Position numbers and translations under genes: made by a program. Shown piece by piece: positions 6,884 through 15,034 of a DNA stretch of 63,437 bases (position 1 is its first letter; each line of letters opens with the position of its first letter). Source of the DNA: Chlamydiota bacterium. GTDB taxonomy: Bacteria; Chlamydiota; Chlamydiia; Chlamydiales; FEN-1388. The notes below the pieces were generated by a model. It was not told where the DNA came from. It saw nothing but the letters and a program-made list of their open reading frames with translations, and ran no database searches. The DNA is taken from NCBI GenBank assembly GCA_013287775.1, contig JABDDE010000005.1, positions 1-63,437 on the forward strand. Reading direction: 5' to 3'.

Positions 6884-8200
6884 TTATTGGCCTATTGGCG
6901 GCCTATGAGGAATATGTATAAGGCGAGGAATATGCCGAGCACCTGTTAAGGGTAATAATGGCGCTGAAGGTGTTGCTTCAGTTGTTCCTGCCAAGGATGC
7001 TGCTCTTTCGTGCAAACGTTGTACTAAGCGCTCTCCTAATGCTTGCGTTGCTGAAGAAGGTGGTGTTACTCTAGCAGGTTGTGGTAAAATCGGTCTTAAA
7101 CGATCACGGGCTTCTCGAGCTTCGCGCATTACTGAAGATACAAGCTCTGGATATTCAGGAGCGACGGGGGCCTCTGGTATTTCTGATATTACTGATGGAG
7201 ATACTGGCTCAGGATATTCAGGAGCGTTTGGGACCTCTGGTATTGATGGTAATGCAGATGCTGCTTCTAACTGCTGTAGCAGCTGTGGATTTTCTCGTAC
7301 TATATTTTCAATTTGATAACGTATCAACTCATTATTTGTGGTGACAAGAAGATCTCGATAGCTATTATAGCGTGATAACATAGTATTGTATTGGTTCCCT
7401 AACACATCACGATGTTCATTAATCCAATTAAGGGCAAAGTCCTGCACATTGTCAAGCTCGTCTGCTACTGTAGCACGTAACTCCCGTACATAGTTAATAT
7501 CAGTAAGCCTATTCTCATCGACATCTAACCAGTTGGCAAAGGTTGTTTCATCAACATCCGCATGCAATAAATGTTCTAAATCAATAGACCATTCACGAAG
7601 AGTCGAAATCTGTGCCAATTGCCGCTGTAGATTGTTTATTTGATTTCTTATCCCTCGAGTTTCTGCATTTTTAGGCTGAGAGGATAACCACGTGGCAAGA
7701 TTATCTACAAACTCCTCCAATTGACTAATACGAGCTCTATCCTCGGATGAGATAATACGACGCGGTGTTGCCTCCAGAGACTGAAATGCTCGATTACATA
7801 TAGCATCCAGCTCTCTATTCGTCTGAGCAATATCACGTATTTGCTCAGAATATATAGACTCTCCGCCTGACATTGGCTGCATCTCAATTTCCTGAGAAGA
7901 TGGCATTGATCGAACCCAAACTGTTGAACCATTCCGTTCTAGAACAGCATTCATTATTGCACAAATGCGTGTATCTGTCATTGAATTGGAAACATGCATA
8001 CCCGCAGTGCTAAGATATGACACCATATTGTTTCTATTCAGGGTCACGGTATGAGACTCTCCTGTACCTTCGTCTCGGATAATACATCGAAGACCAACCG
8101 ATGTAACCCCATCACTTCCAGTAGCAATAGAGACGCCCTGCCCTATTTCCCTATTGTTATGTAAAAAATGGACACCATTATCTCTTATTTCAATTGGCAT
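6884..8200 (-). CDS. unrecognised 438-residue protein with Pro/Glu repeat segment
   Basis: No known domain is recognised. There is no signal peptide or membrane helix. Residues about 1-110 are mixed alpha/beta. About 125-310 are rich in Arg, Gln, Asn and Leu and look helical, with possible coiled coil. About 320-380 contain two imperfect repeats around the motif APEYPE followed by LV or PV. The C-terminus is basic and Pro-rich (ending HIPHRPPIGQ). A GGAGGTG ribosome site lies just before the ATG at 8200. It is transcribed away from Ser-rich copy 2 and sits between the two duplicated blocks. A secreted effector role would fit its composition but nothing shows it. Confidence 0.75.
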   Translation of the reverse strand: MPIEIRDNGVHFLHNNREIGQGVSIATGSDGVTSVGLRCIIRDEGTGESHTVTLNRNNMVSYLSTAGMHVSNSMTDTRICAIMNAVLERNGSTVWVRSMPSSQEIEMQPMSGGESIYSEQIRDIAQTNRELDAICNRAFQSLEATPRRIISSEDRARISQLEEFVDNLATWLSSQPKNAETRGIRNQINNLQRQLAQISTLREWSIDLEHLLHADVDETTFANWLDVDENRLTDINYVRELRATVADELDNVQDFALNWINEHRDVLGNQYNTMLSRYNSYRDLLVTTNNELIRYQIENIVRENPQLLQQLEAASALPSIPEVPNAPEYPEPVSPSVISEIPEAPVAPEYPELVSSVMREAREARDRLRPILPQPARVTPPSSATQALGERLVQRLHERAASLAGTTEATPSAPLLPLTGARHIPRLIHIPHRPPIGQ

Positions 8201-8322
8201 ATCACCTCCTTTATTAAACCAAATAATATTTATATGTCTACTTTTTTATACATATATCATTTTTTTTATTTTTCTAAAATTAATTTTTTTTATACGAATC
8301 CGACAACATGTTTAAAATTATC

Positions 8323-8352
8323 TTGATAATATACATTTATTTGTGATACAAT
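8323..8352 (+). promoter_or_regulatory. predicted promoter of the Ser-rich gene, copy 2
   Basis: TTGATA (8323-8328) and TACAAT (8347-8352) are 18 bases apart, 36 bases before the ATG. About 80 bases around it duplicate the region 5650-5732. Confidence 0.65.
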
Positions 8353-8387
8353 AATGATATTATTAATCAATTTTTATGAGGTAAAAT

Positions 8388-9110
8388 ATGAACACAAATA
8401 TAACAGGTAGTTATGATGGCGATCCGAAGCTGTCCTTGGCAAATAGCCTTACTGAGAGCACAAATAGCACGTCATCATCGTCGTCATCTAGCTCAAGTAG
8501 CTCATCGAGTACGGGCGCGACAAGTAACACATGGCAAGGCAGGCATGTACACACAAGAAATGAACCATTACGGCTTGCCCTTGAAACGTTTCAAGCAAAT
8601 ACCCTCGCACTACCCCTCCCTATTTTTGGTATCATTTACGACTACGTTGCCCATTTTGATATTGGCGATGAACTGCGTGAAGCAGCAGAGTCTTTAGTTG
8701 ACACAATAATAAAATCAATTAAGGAAAATGATCGTCCTTATAGGTTGAAAGTAGAACTCAGAGGTAGCGAGCTTGAAGGATCGTTCGTTGGAGATTATCA
8801 TTTTACACAAAATGCTGAGAATGCTGAGAGATACATTGGGTCCTCGAGACCTCTATTTATCAATCGTGCACCTGATTCAATGAGTCAACTTACACAACAA
8901 GTCAAACAACTTATTCAAGATATAGCAAATAATTCAGAATTTGTGAATAATCCTGACCAGTACATAGCGAAATGGGTAAACGCACGAGAAGAAGGCGAGC
9001 AACCAACTTACGCAAATGAGATTGCCTTGGCGTGTCTAGCTAATTTTTTAAAACAAAGAAAAGAGAAAGCCGCAGCTGCTATAGCCGCTACCACACCAAC
9101 AACTAGTTGA
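8388..9110 (+). CDS. Ser-rich protein of unknown function, copy 2
   Basis: This 240-residue paralogue of the gene at 5730-6446 seems to be the intact form. It has the same promoter, the same N-terminus with one Thr/Asn exchange, a Ser tract (about residues 28-40), and the tail AAAAIAATTPTTS that copy 1 has lost. The central part (about 65-215) is unlike copy 1 and contains a hydrophobic stretch around residues 70-84 (NTLALPLPIFGIIYDYV). No signal peptide. It converges on the pncB gene, with a 23-bp hairpin between them. Function unknown; I infer a host-directed protein only from composition and lineage-specific duplication. Confidence 0.75.
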   Translation: MNTNITGSYDGDPKLSLANSLTESTNSTSSSSSSSSSSSSSTGATSNTWQGRHVHTRNEPLRLALETFQANTLALPLPIFGIIYDYVAHFDIGDELREAAESLVDTIIKSIKENDRPYRLKVELRGSELEGSFVGDYHFTQNAENAERYIGSSRPLFINRAPDSMSQLTQQVKQLIQDIANNSEFVNNPDQYIAKWVNAREEGEQPTYANEIALACLANFLKQRKEKAAAAIAATTPTTS

Positions 9111-9134
9111 TCTCACAGCCTGTTCCACGCATTT

Positions 9135-9183
9135 CGACACCAGCATACTACTGCCCTGCAGGGGCAGTAGTATGCTGGTGTCG
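9135..9183. terminator. 23-bp hairpin between convergent genes
   Basis: Perfect stem CGACACCAGCATACTACTGC... with loop TGCA-type centre. It overlaps the last codons and stop of the minus-strand enzyme gene, encoding its tail TAPAGQ, and ends the plus-strand Ser-rich gene. Confidence 0.8.
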
Positions 9184-10629
9184 ATACTGCTTAATAAGAT
9201 CGAGCTTAATGTGATACAGCCTCTCTTCCATCATCACAGGGTAGCTGTGGGGGTTCAAGAACCGCTTGATGCCCACAGGAAATGCCTGGAGCTGTGTTTT
9301 GGCAACTTCTCGAATTTCTTGCAGGCCAGGCAGTGTATACACACACGCTCCCTTCCGAAAAATAGGCTGCAGAAGATCCTGATAGGTGCATCCACCATCA
9401 AAGCTCACCTGCTTGGTTGGATCAAACTGATCCACAGCAAGGACTTTCGTGCCCACACCAATTTCTCGATCATAAATCACGTCGCCAATAGGGACCCCAT
9501 CTCGAATAAACCTGCGCACTTGGTGCAGGCCTGGATTAGATATTTTGGCAAGCTGCTCTGAGAGCTTCAGGATATAGCGCCACCTGCCCTGCTCACCTTG
9601 AATTGCTGATAACTTGTATACACCATCGAGGGCGCCCTGATCTTTTCCTGTAACTAAGTTTGTACCCACTCCCCACGCAGAAATCTTAGCACCTTGCCTT
9701 TTAAGCTCTGAGATAAGCGTCTCATCAAGCTCGTTACTGGCCACAATACGCACATCCGATAAGCCTGCGGCATCAAGAAGCTTGCGACTCTCACGACTCA
9801 GCTCTGCCAAATCCCCAGAGTCAAGACGTATCCCCGTTACTTTCTTGCCTTGGCTTTGAAGCTCTTTTGCAACCACTATTGCCTTCTTTACCCCGTCAAT
9901 CGTGTGGTAAGTATCCACAAGAAAAACAATGGAGTCTGGCATAACGTCGGCGTATGCAGCAAATGCCTCTTGCTCTTGCTCAAAGGCCATCACCCAGCTA
10001 TGCGCCTGCGTGCCTTGTACAGGAATTCCATACAGCTTGCCTGCAAGCACATTAGAAGTCGAGCTACAGCCCCCAACAAACGCGGCCCTGGATGCCGTGA
10101 GCGCCCCATCAATGCCTTGTGCGCGGCGCATCCCAAATTCCATCACAGGATCCCCTGCGGCGGCAGTCACCACACGCGCAGCTTTGGTTGCAATGAGCGT
10201 GGGAAAATTAATGAGGTTTAAAAGAGGGCTCTCGAGAAGCTGGCACTGCATGAGCGGTCCTTCAACCCGTACTAAGGGCTCATAGGGAAAGACTACCGAT
10301 CCTTCTGGGACAGCATCGACATCCACCGTCAGCTTAAGATTCGACAGCATATCTAAAAAGGCTCTCCCAAAATAACGCTCACCATTAGAATGAGTCAGAG
10401 AGTCCAGATAGGCAAGATCACTCGAATCAAAATGAAAATGCTCGACGAAGTGCACCACCTGCTCAAGGCCGCAAGCAATGGTAAAACCCCCTTTAAAGGG
10501 GGGCCTTCGAAAAAAAAGATGAAATACAGCACGTCTCTCTGCGAGTGATTTCTTCCAGTAGGCATATGCCATGGTCAGCTGATAAAAATCCGTCAAGAGC
10601 GCAAGATGTTCGTATCTATTCTGCAACAC
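9148..10629 (-). CDS. pncB: nicotinate phosphoribosyltransferase
   Basis: A 493-residue enzyme that joins nicotinate to PRPP, giving nicotinate mononucleotide. Family features are all present: TDFYQLTMAYAYWK near the N-terminus, RRAQGIDGALTASRAAFVGG in the middle, the catalytic-His segment GTQAHSWVMAF, IRLDSGDLAELS for the phosphate site, and GVGTNLVTG near the C-terminus. The start is a GTG at 10629 whose G is shared with the stop of the upstream gene (TAGTG), implying coupling. The C-terminal residues TAPAGQ are encoded by the hairpin repeat. It works with the nicotinamidase at 4610-5263. A truncated copy of its 3' end sits at 6488-6661. Confidence 0.95.
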   Translation of the reverse strand: MLQNRYEHLALLTDFYQLTMAYAYWKKSLAERRAVFHLFFRRPPFKGGFTIACGLEQVVHFVEHFHFDSSDLAYLDSLTHSNGERYFGRAFLDMLSNLKLTVDVDAVPEGSVVFPYEPLVRVEGPLMQCQLLESPLLNLINFPTLIATKAARVVTAAAGDPVMEFGMRRAQGIDGALTASRAAFVGGCSSTSNVLAGKLYGIPVQGTQAHSWVMAFEQEQEAFAAYADVMPDSIVFLVDTYHTIDGVKKAIVVAKELQSQGKKVTGIRLDSGDLAELSRESRKLLDAAGLSDVRIVASNELDETLISELKRQGAKISAWGVGTNLVTGKDQGALDGVYKLSAIQGEQGRWRYILKLSEQLAKISNPGLHQVRRFIRDGVPIGDVIYDREIGVGTKVLAVDQFDPTKQVSFDGGCTYQDLLQPIFRKGACVYTLPGLQEIREVAKTQLQAFPVGIKRFLNPHSYPVMMEERLYHIKLDLIKQYRHQHTTAPAGQ

Positions 10630-10952
10630 TATTTTGTTGTTTTCCCTTTTATTTTCTGGAGAGCATCAAGCTGGGCATTGACCTGATCAAGCTGCGCTTG
10701 CATAAACTTTATCTCCCGCACCCTTCGCTGATACCCCATCCAATCTGAAAACATAATGCGATCTGCATCTGACTGTGCAAAAAACAGACGGCTCTCAAGC
10801 TGCTTTTTTTGCTCCTGAAGTGTAGCAATCTGACTATCTATAGACTGCCTCGATTCCTTAACAGGAGTATTCTCGAGAGCTGCCAAATGCATGGGCAGCG
10901 TAGTTGCCATAGCAGCAACTATAGCACATAAAACATATCTTTGTAATGACAT
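10629..10952 (-). CDS. exported coiled-coil protein, 107 residues
   Basis: The protein has a signal peptide (residues 1 to about 24; hydrophobic core VLCAIVAAMATTLPM) followed by a predominantly helical mature part with heptad-like spacing (QIATLQEQKKQLESR and again MQAQLDQVNAQLDAL) and a Lys-rich end. It is probably periplasmic and oligomeric. It is the first gene of a two-gene unit with pncB, which follows with overlapping TAGTG. Function not recognised. Confidence 0.75.
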   Translation of the reverse strand: MSLQRYVLCAIVAAMATTLPMHLAALENTPVKESRQSIDSQIATLQEQKKQLESRLFFAQSDADRIMFSDWMGYQRRVREIKFMQAQLDQVNAQLDALQKIKGKTTK

Positions 10953-11005
10953 ATCTGATTCCTATAATTACGCAATATGCGACTTTTTGCTGTAGTTGCC
11001 CTTTG

Positions 11006-11168
11006 GAGGTACTTGCAAAATTCCGATTTGGGCCAAAATTCGCGCTTTTGTCGCTGGAGAAAATCTTTTCCAAATCGCCTACTCGATGGAGTATGTCGAT
11101 TTGGAAAAGGTTTTCCCCATCGCCAAAATCATCAAATTTTGTCTCCAACGGAATTTTGCAAGCACCTC
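11006..11168. repeat. large hairpin element B (163 bp)
   Basis: Runs from GAGGTACTTGCAAAATTCC to its inverted partner GGAATTTTGCAAGCACCTC. The centre is a hairpin of CCAAATCGCCTACTCG and GAGTATGTCGATTTGG. It is about 90% identical to element C at 48048-48211 and shares the centre with element A at 4432-4611. It accounts for most of the 335-base gap between the coiled-coil gene and aroC; no gene is seen there. Confidence 0.8.
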
Positions 11169-11249
11169 TTTGGACAAAGAAAAGGCAATCCGAACAGCTC
11201 GTAAGTTGCACATCGCGTTAAATGTATTGGCACTATGTGCGCTATTTTC

Positions 11250-11286
11250 GTCATGTGCCATTTTCCAAAGGAAAATGGCACATGAC
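11250..11286 (-). terminator. gene-end palindrome after aroC
   Basis: GTCATGTGCCATTTTCC and its complement around AAA. It lies one base beyond the aroC stop. It is one of at least eleven related palindromes of the form (A/G)YCATRTG-N-TTTTCC-loop-GGAAAA-N-CAYATGRY in this window. Confidence 0.75.
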
Positions 11287-11287
11287 A

Positions 11288-12379
11288 TTATAATTTAGCG
11301 ATCTTTCCCATAAGCCATGCATCGGCACAAACAAGGCCGCACATGGCCGCACACACCGGCACTGCCCTCACAGCCACGCAAGGGTCATGACGCGACATCT
11401 CCCCCAAGCAAAAAGCTGTGGGATTGCCATGTATATCCACTGTCGGCTGTGTTTTCTGAATACTTGACGCAGGCTTAAAGTGAGTGCGTAGTACAAGCGG
11501 CGCTCCTGTGGTAATCCCCCCTAAAAGCCCGCCTGCATGGTTTGTGTGTACACACACCTTTTCCTTCTCTATACAGAAAAGATCATTATGTGTGGAGCCC
11601 TTTTTTACAGCTGCACCGTAGCCGTCGCCTATTTCAAAACCTTTCGAGGCTGGCAAACTCATCATAGCTGCTGCAAGCTTTGCTTCGAGCTTTTCATATA
11701 CCGGATCACCAAGACCAGCAGGCAAGTGCAAGACGAGACACTCTACAACACCGCCAATAGAGTCCCCCTCTTGTTTTACCGCTTGTATACGCGTTTTCAT
11801 TTGCTCCTCAGCCTCTTTCTCAGGGCAAAAAAGTGGGCTTGCACATATGGCTGCCTCAAACACATCAATATCTTCAATATTCGGATTAATTGAGTACTCA
11901 CCTACTGCTTTGAGATAGCTTATAATCCGCACTCCTGCAAGGCTTAAGAGCTTTTCTGCTACTGCCCCAGCGGCCACTCTGCAGGCTGTTTCCCTTGCCG
12001 ATGCTCTGCCTCCTCCTCGATAGTCAAAAATACCATATTTCGCAAGATAGGTAAAGTTGGCATGCCCAGGTCTGAGTACCTCCTTACAGCTCTCATAGGC
12101 TGCTGTATTGGCATCAGTATTTTGTATGTGCAAAGCAATAGGGGCACCCGTGGTCTTGCCTTCAAATACCCCAGAGAGTATCGCTACCCTATCTTTTTCC
12201 TGCCTTTCGCTCACTTGGTAAGACCTGCCAGGAATTCGTAAATCCAGTTTTTTCTGAATATCCATCTCTGTGAGGGCAAGTCCCGCAGGACAACCATCAA
12301 TCACACACCCTATTGCAGGCCCATGTGATTCCCCCCATGTGGTCACTCGAAAGAGAGTGCCAAAACTATTACTTCCCAT
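11288..12379 (-). CDS. aroC: chorismate synthase
   Basis: Last shared step of the shikimate pathway: 5-enolpyruvylshikimate-3-phosphate to chorismate, using reduced FMN. From the ATG at 12379 it has 363 residues, the normal size. Recognisable blocks are GSNSFGTLFRVTTWGESHG at the N-terminus, RPGHANFTYLAKYG, the Arg/Ser-rich GGRASARETACRVAAG, and SRHDPCVAVRAVPV near the end. An upstream in-frame start would lie in the gene-end palindrome at 12389-12427 and give a spurious 21-residue extension. No strong ribosome site is visible; translation may be coupled to aroK, whose stop lies at 12385. Confidence 0.96.
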   Translation of the reverse strand: MGSNSFGTLFRVTTWGESHGPAIGCVIDGCPAGLALTEMDIQKKLDLRIPGRSYQVSERQEKDRVAILSGVFEGKTTGAPIALHIQNTDANTAAYESCKEVLRPGHANFTYLAKYGIFDYRGGGRASARETACRVAAGAVAEKLLSLAGVRIISYLKAVGEYSINPNIEDIDVFEAAICASPLFCPEKEAEEQMKTRIQAVKQEGDSIGGVVECLVLHLPAGLGDPVYEKLEAKLAAAMMSLPASKGFEIGDGYGAAVKKGSTHNDLFCIEKEKVCVHTNHAGGLLGGITTGAPLVLRTHFKPASSIQKTQPTVDIHGNPTAFCLGEMSRHDPCVAVRAVPVCAAMCGLVCADAWLMGKIAKL

Positions 12380-12384
12380 AAATT

Positions 12385-12882
12385 TTATGTCATGTGTGGG
12401 TTTTCCTTCGGAAAATCCACACATGACGGAATTGTTATACACGCTAACTTTTCAAAGATGGCATGTCTCTTGTTATAAACTTGTTCCAGATGTGCCTCGG
12501 GATCTCCTGAGTTCAAGTATGCAGGCAATTCTACTGCTTGTTTCAATCGCTGCCTAAAAAAAGCATAAGACGCATACAGGTAAAATAAAACACCGCTCTG
12601 TATAACCACCTGCTGTGACTCTGTGCTTTCCAATGAACCTCCACCTAAGGCAACGATGGTGTGAGAGTACTTCGAAAGCTGCAATACCGTGAGTGCTTCA
12701 AGCCTTCGAAATTCTGCAAGCCCAAGCTCTTTGCATAGCGCCCGGACACTGTCATATTGTGATCCATACTGCTCTAAAATGACAGCATCAACATCAAAGA
12801 AAGGACACTGTAAATAGCGAGCAAGCTCCTTGCCAAATGTCGTCTTCCCCACGCCTTGGAGGCCCCCTATATAAATATTCAT
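12385..12882 (-). CDS. aroK: shikimate kinase
   Basis: Phosphorylates shikimate at the 3-OH. From the ATG at 12882 it has 165 residues with a P-loop at once (GGLQGVGKTT), the shikimate-binding Asp (FFDVDAVI, about residue 33), VALGGGSLES for the glycine-rich segment, and an Arg-rich lid (FFRQRLKQAVELPAY). The start overlaps the aroA stop by four bases (ATGA). The last dozen residues (VDFPKENPHMT) are read from the palindrome 12389-12427, so the natural C-terminus has been replaced by repeat sequence. Either aroK or aroL would be an acceptable symbol. Confidence 0.93.
   Translation of the reverse strand: MNIYIGGLQGVGKTTFGKELARYLQCPFFDVDAVILEQYGSQYDSVRALCKELGLAEFRRLEALTVLQLSKYSHTIVALGGGSLESTESQQVVIQSGVLFYLYASYAFFRQRLKQAVELPAYLNSGDPEAHLEQVYNKRHAIFEKLACITIPSCVDFPKENPHMT
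12389..12427 (-). repeat. gene-end palindrome spanning the aroK stop
   Basis: GTCATGTGTGGGTTTTCC / TTCG-type loop / complement. Same family as 11250-11286 with compensated stem changes. It contains the aroK stop and lies ten bases before the aroC start. Confidence 0.8.
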
Positions 12883-14141
12883 AGCAATTGAGCGAGCGAG
12901 CCAAAAAAATCCGGAAAGCTTTTTTGTATGCAGGCAATATCTGTAAGTGTTGAAGGGCCTTGTGCACACAGTGCCGCCACACTCAGTGCAAGCGCTATGC
13001 GATGATCGCCGTGAGAGGAAAGATCGGCTCCGTGTAGCTCTGTGGAGGTAATGATCAAACCATCTTCGCTCTCCTCGATATTGGCTCCCATTTTTGTAAG
13101 CTCTTGAGTTATCGCATGCAGTCGATCTGACTCTTTATCACGAGCAATACGAGCACCTGTAATATGCGTCTTGCCTGTGGCAAAACAGCCAACTACAGCG
13201 ACAATAGTAATCATGTCAATACAATCATTAATATCGATATGCGCTCCACATAGTCTCTGCGGCCCTTTTACAAAAAGTTTTTTCGCTTCATGATCAATTG
13301 TGAAGGATGCCCCCATTTTTTGTAAAATGAGAAGAAATACAGCATCGGGCTGCCCGTCAGCAAGATCCACATCTTCGATACAAACATCTGTTGGTAAAAG
13401 GAGTGCTGCTACAAGAAAATAGGCAAGCGAGCTCATATCACCATGAACCCTATAGTGAAAAGGCATAAAATGTTTTTTTCCATGCACACGAAACGTACTA
13501 TAAGCATCATGTTCAATGGTAACACCTTGTTGTTGCAGCCAATGCATTGTGAGGGCAATCCATGACTTTTCCCCTGCATTTTGTACATGGATCTCCGATA
13601 TTCCATCGAGCAGGGACGTAGCAATAAGACACCCTGAGACGGGCTGTGAATCAGCCCCGTCAATGTGCACGCGCCCTGGACGAATGGGGCCGAGAATGGT
13701 GAGTGGTACATGAGATGCATTCGATGTTACTTTGGCTCCAAGCTGCTCTAACCCTCTTATCAAAGCACTGCAAGAGCGGCGTGCCATCATTGAGGCATCC
13801 CCAGTAATGGTTACTTGCTCACCAAAAAGCCCCAAGACAGCGCCTACAAAGCGAAGCACAATACCTGAATTGCCAGCATCAATTGCATGAGAAGTAAGTG
13901 TGCGCCTCATGCCTACACCCCTAATCGCATAGCCGCCAGTGCAAGGCTCTATATGGGCACCAAGGGCCCTACAAGCTGTGAGCATTGCATCTGTATCGGG
14001 CGAAGGTAGCGGGTTATAGACGTGCGATAGCCCATCTGCCAGGGCGGCAAAAAGGCATGCACGCATGGTCTGCGATTTTGACGGAGGGAGCCTAACAGTG
14101 CCTTGTAATGCTTTTGTGGGATGTATAGTGATAGTAGTCAT
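12879..14141 (-). CDS. aroA: 3-phosphoshikimate 1-carboxyvinyltransferase (EPSP synthase)
   Basis: Joins shikimate-3-phosphate and phosphoenolpyruvate. The 420-residue protein (ATG at 14141; a GTG three codons earlier is less likely) shows PPSKSQTMRA with the catalytic Lys, GNSGIVLRFVGAVLG, the substrate segment DGADSQPVSGCLIATSLL, the Asp/Glu-Arg block RDKESDRLHAI and the final GDHRIALALSVAAL. It heads a coupled unit aroA-aroK-aroC. In Chlamydia, as I recall, aroB and aroE follow directly; here they are found 9 kb away at 23.0-25.4 kb. Confidence 0.96.
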   Translation of the reverse strand: MTTITIHPTKALQGTVRLPPSKSQTMRACLFAALADGLSHVYNPLPSPDTDAMLTACRALGAHIEPCTGGYAIRGVGMRRTLTSHAIDAGNSGIVLRFVGAVLGLFGEQVTITGDASMMARRSCSALIRGLEQLGAKVTSNASHVPLTILGPIRPGRVHIDGADSQPVSGCLIATSLLDGISEIHVQNAGEKSWIALTMHWLQQQGVTIEHDAYSTFRVHGKKHFMPFHYRVHGDMSSLAYFLVAALLLPTDVCIEDVDLADGQPDAVFLLILQKMGASFTIDHEAKKLFVKGPQRLCGAHIDINDCIDMITIVAVVGCFATGKTHITGARIARDKESDRLHAITQELTKMGANIEESEDGLIITSTELHGADLSSHGDHRIALALSVAALCAQGPSTLTDIACIQKSFPDFFGSLAQLL

Positions 14142-14178
14142 GGGATCCACTTATACCAGATGGCAGGGATAAATGGAA

Positions 14179-14218
14179 CGACATATGCCATTTTCCTGAT
14201 GGAAAATGACATATGTCG
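14179..14218. repeat. gene-end palindrome between aroA and the Pro-rich gene
   Basis: CGACATATGCCATTTTCC with loop TGAT and its near-perfect complement. It lies 20 bases beyond the stop of the minus-strand Pro-rich gene and 38 bases before the aroA start. Same family as 11250-11286. Confidence 0.75.
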
Positions 14219-14238
14219 AAAATGAATATAAAGGAGTG

Positions 14239-14877
14239 TTAGCTTATTGAAGAAGAGGTCGCAGATGACGAGGAAGACAGATCGGAAAGAGTTGCCGCTG
14301 CTGTAAGAGAATATGGTTGGTCTTGAGGTGAGTCAGGCGAAGAATTCTCAGGAACAGAAGACTCCTCATGAATATAAAAAGGCGTTATCCATTTTTCAAA
14401 GGTATAGGTTTGATTACGACCAAAATCAAAGTGAACTCGCCTTCTTCCCTCTTCCATTGGAGCTACGGGTGACGACAGCTCTTCAGGTGATGGCAGCTGA
14501 GGTATGTTTCTGCTCTTTGATTCATCAGATAATGGATGAGGCGTTACGGGCTCCATTACAAATCTCATAGTCCTATTCAAAGGTATCGAAATAGGCGGCA
14601 CAGTATGACCAGAGCGTAATCGTACTAGTGATGGTAATATAATCGGCGGTGGCGTTGGCGGTTCTTGTGATGATGCCGCTATCGGTGTTCGAGGTGTTAT
14701 AGGTTCAGGCCTTTGTCTTAGACACTCAGGTACTGGCATCGAAATAGGCGGTAAAGCAATACCAGACGCTAATATAGTCGGCGGTGGCAACGGTAATTCT
14801 GGTGGTGGTACTGATATTGGTGGCAATACTATTGGCGAATAGGACGCCTGATTGCCTATTGTATTATTGAACGACAT
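14239..14877 (-). CDS. Pro-rich, Ser-tailed protein with an RVxF-like motif
   Basis: This 212-residue protein has no recognised domain, signal peptide or membrane helix and appears largely disordered. Three imperfect repeats centre on PPIS(V/M/I)P (about residues 19-24, 43-48 and 94-99), with PPP(T/I)I(L) segments between them. Residues 145-150 read RRRVHF, followed by an aromatic-rich stretch DFGRNQTYTFEKW; this fits the consensus of eukaryotic protein phosphatase 1 docking sites. The last 20 residues are mostly Ser, Thr and Ala. A GGAGGAT ribosome site precedes the ATG. It is divergent from a kinase-like gene at 15035. I infer a host-directed protein; the evidence is composition, motif and neighbour only. 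Confidence 0.75.
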   Translation of the reverse strand: MSFNNTIGNQASYSPIVLPPISVPPPELPLPPPTILASGIALPPISMPVPECLRQRPEPITPRTPIAASSQEPPTPPPIILPSLVRLRSGHTVPPISIPLNRTMRFVMEPVTPHPLSDESKSRNIPQLPSPEELSSPVAPMEEGRRRVHFDFGRNQTYTFEKWITPFYIHEESSVPENSSPDSPQDQPYSLTAAATLSDLSSSSSATSSSIS

Positions 14878-15034
14878 GTTTTTTATCCTCCTTATTAAAA
14901 TTAATTATATAACACCGATTGTACCATCTTTAAGAAAAAATTGCAATTGAAAAATATTCCATTATCATTACTTTTCTCTTCTGCATATTTAAATAAAAAA
15001 TTTTAAATTGTATAATGAAGGGTGAGGGAATGTC

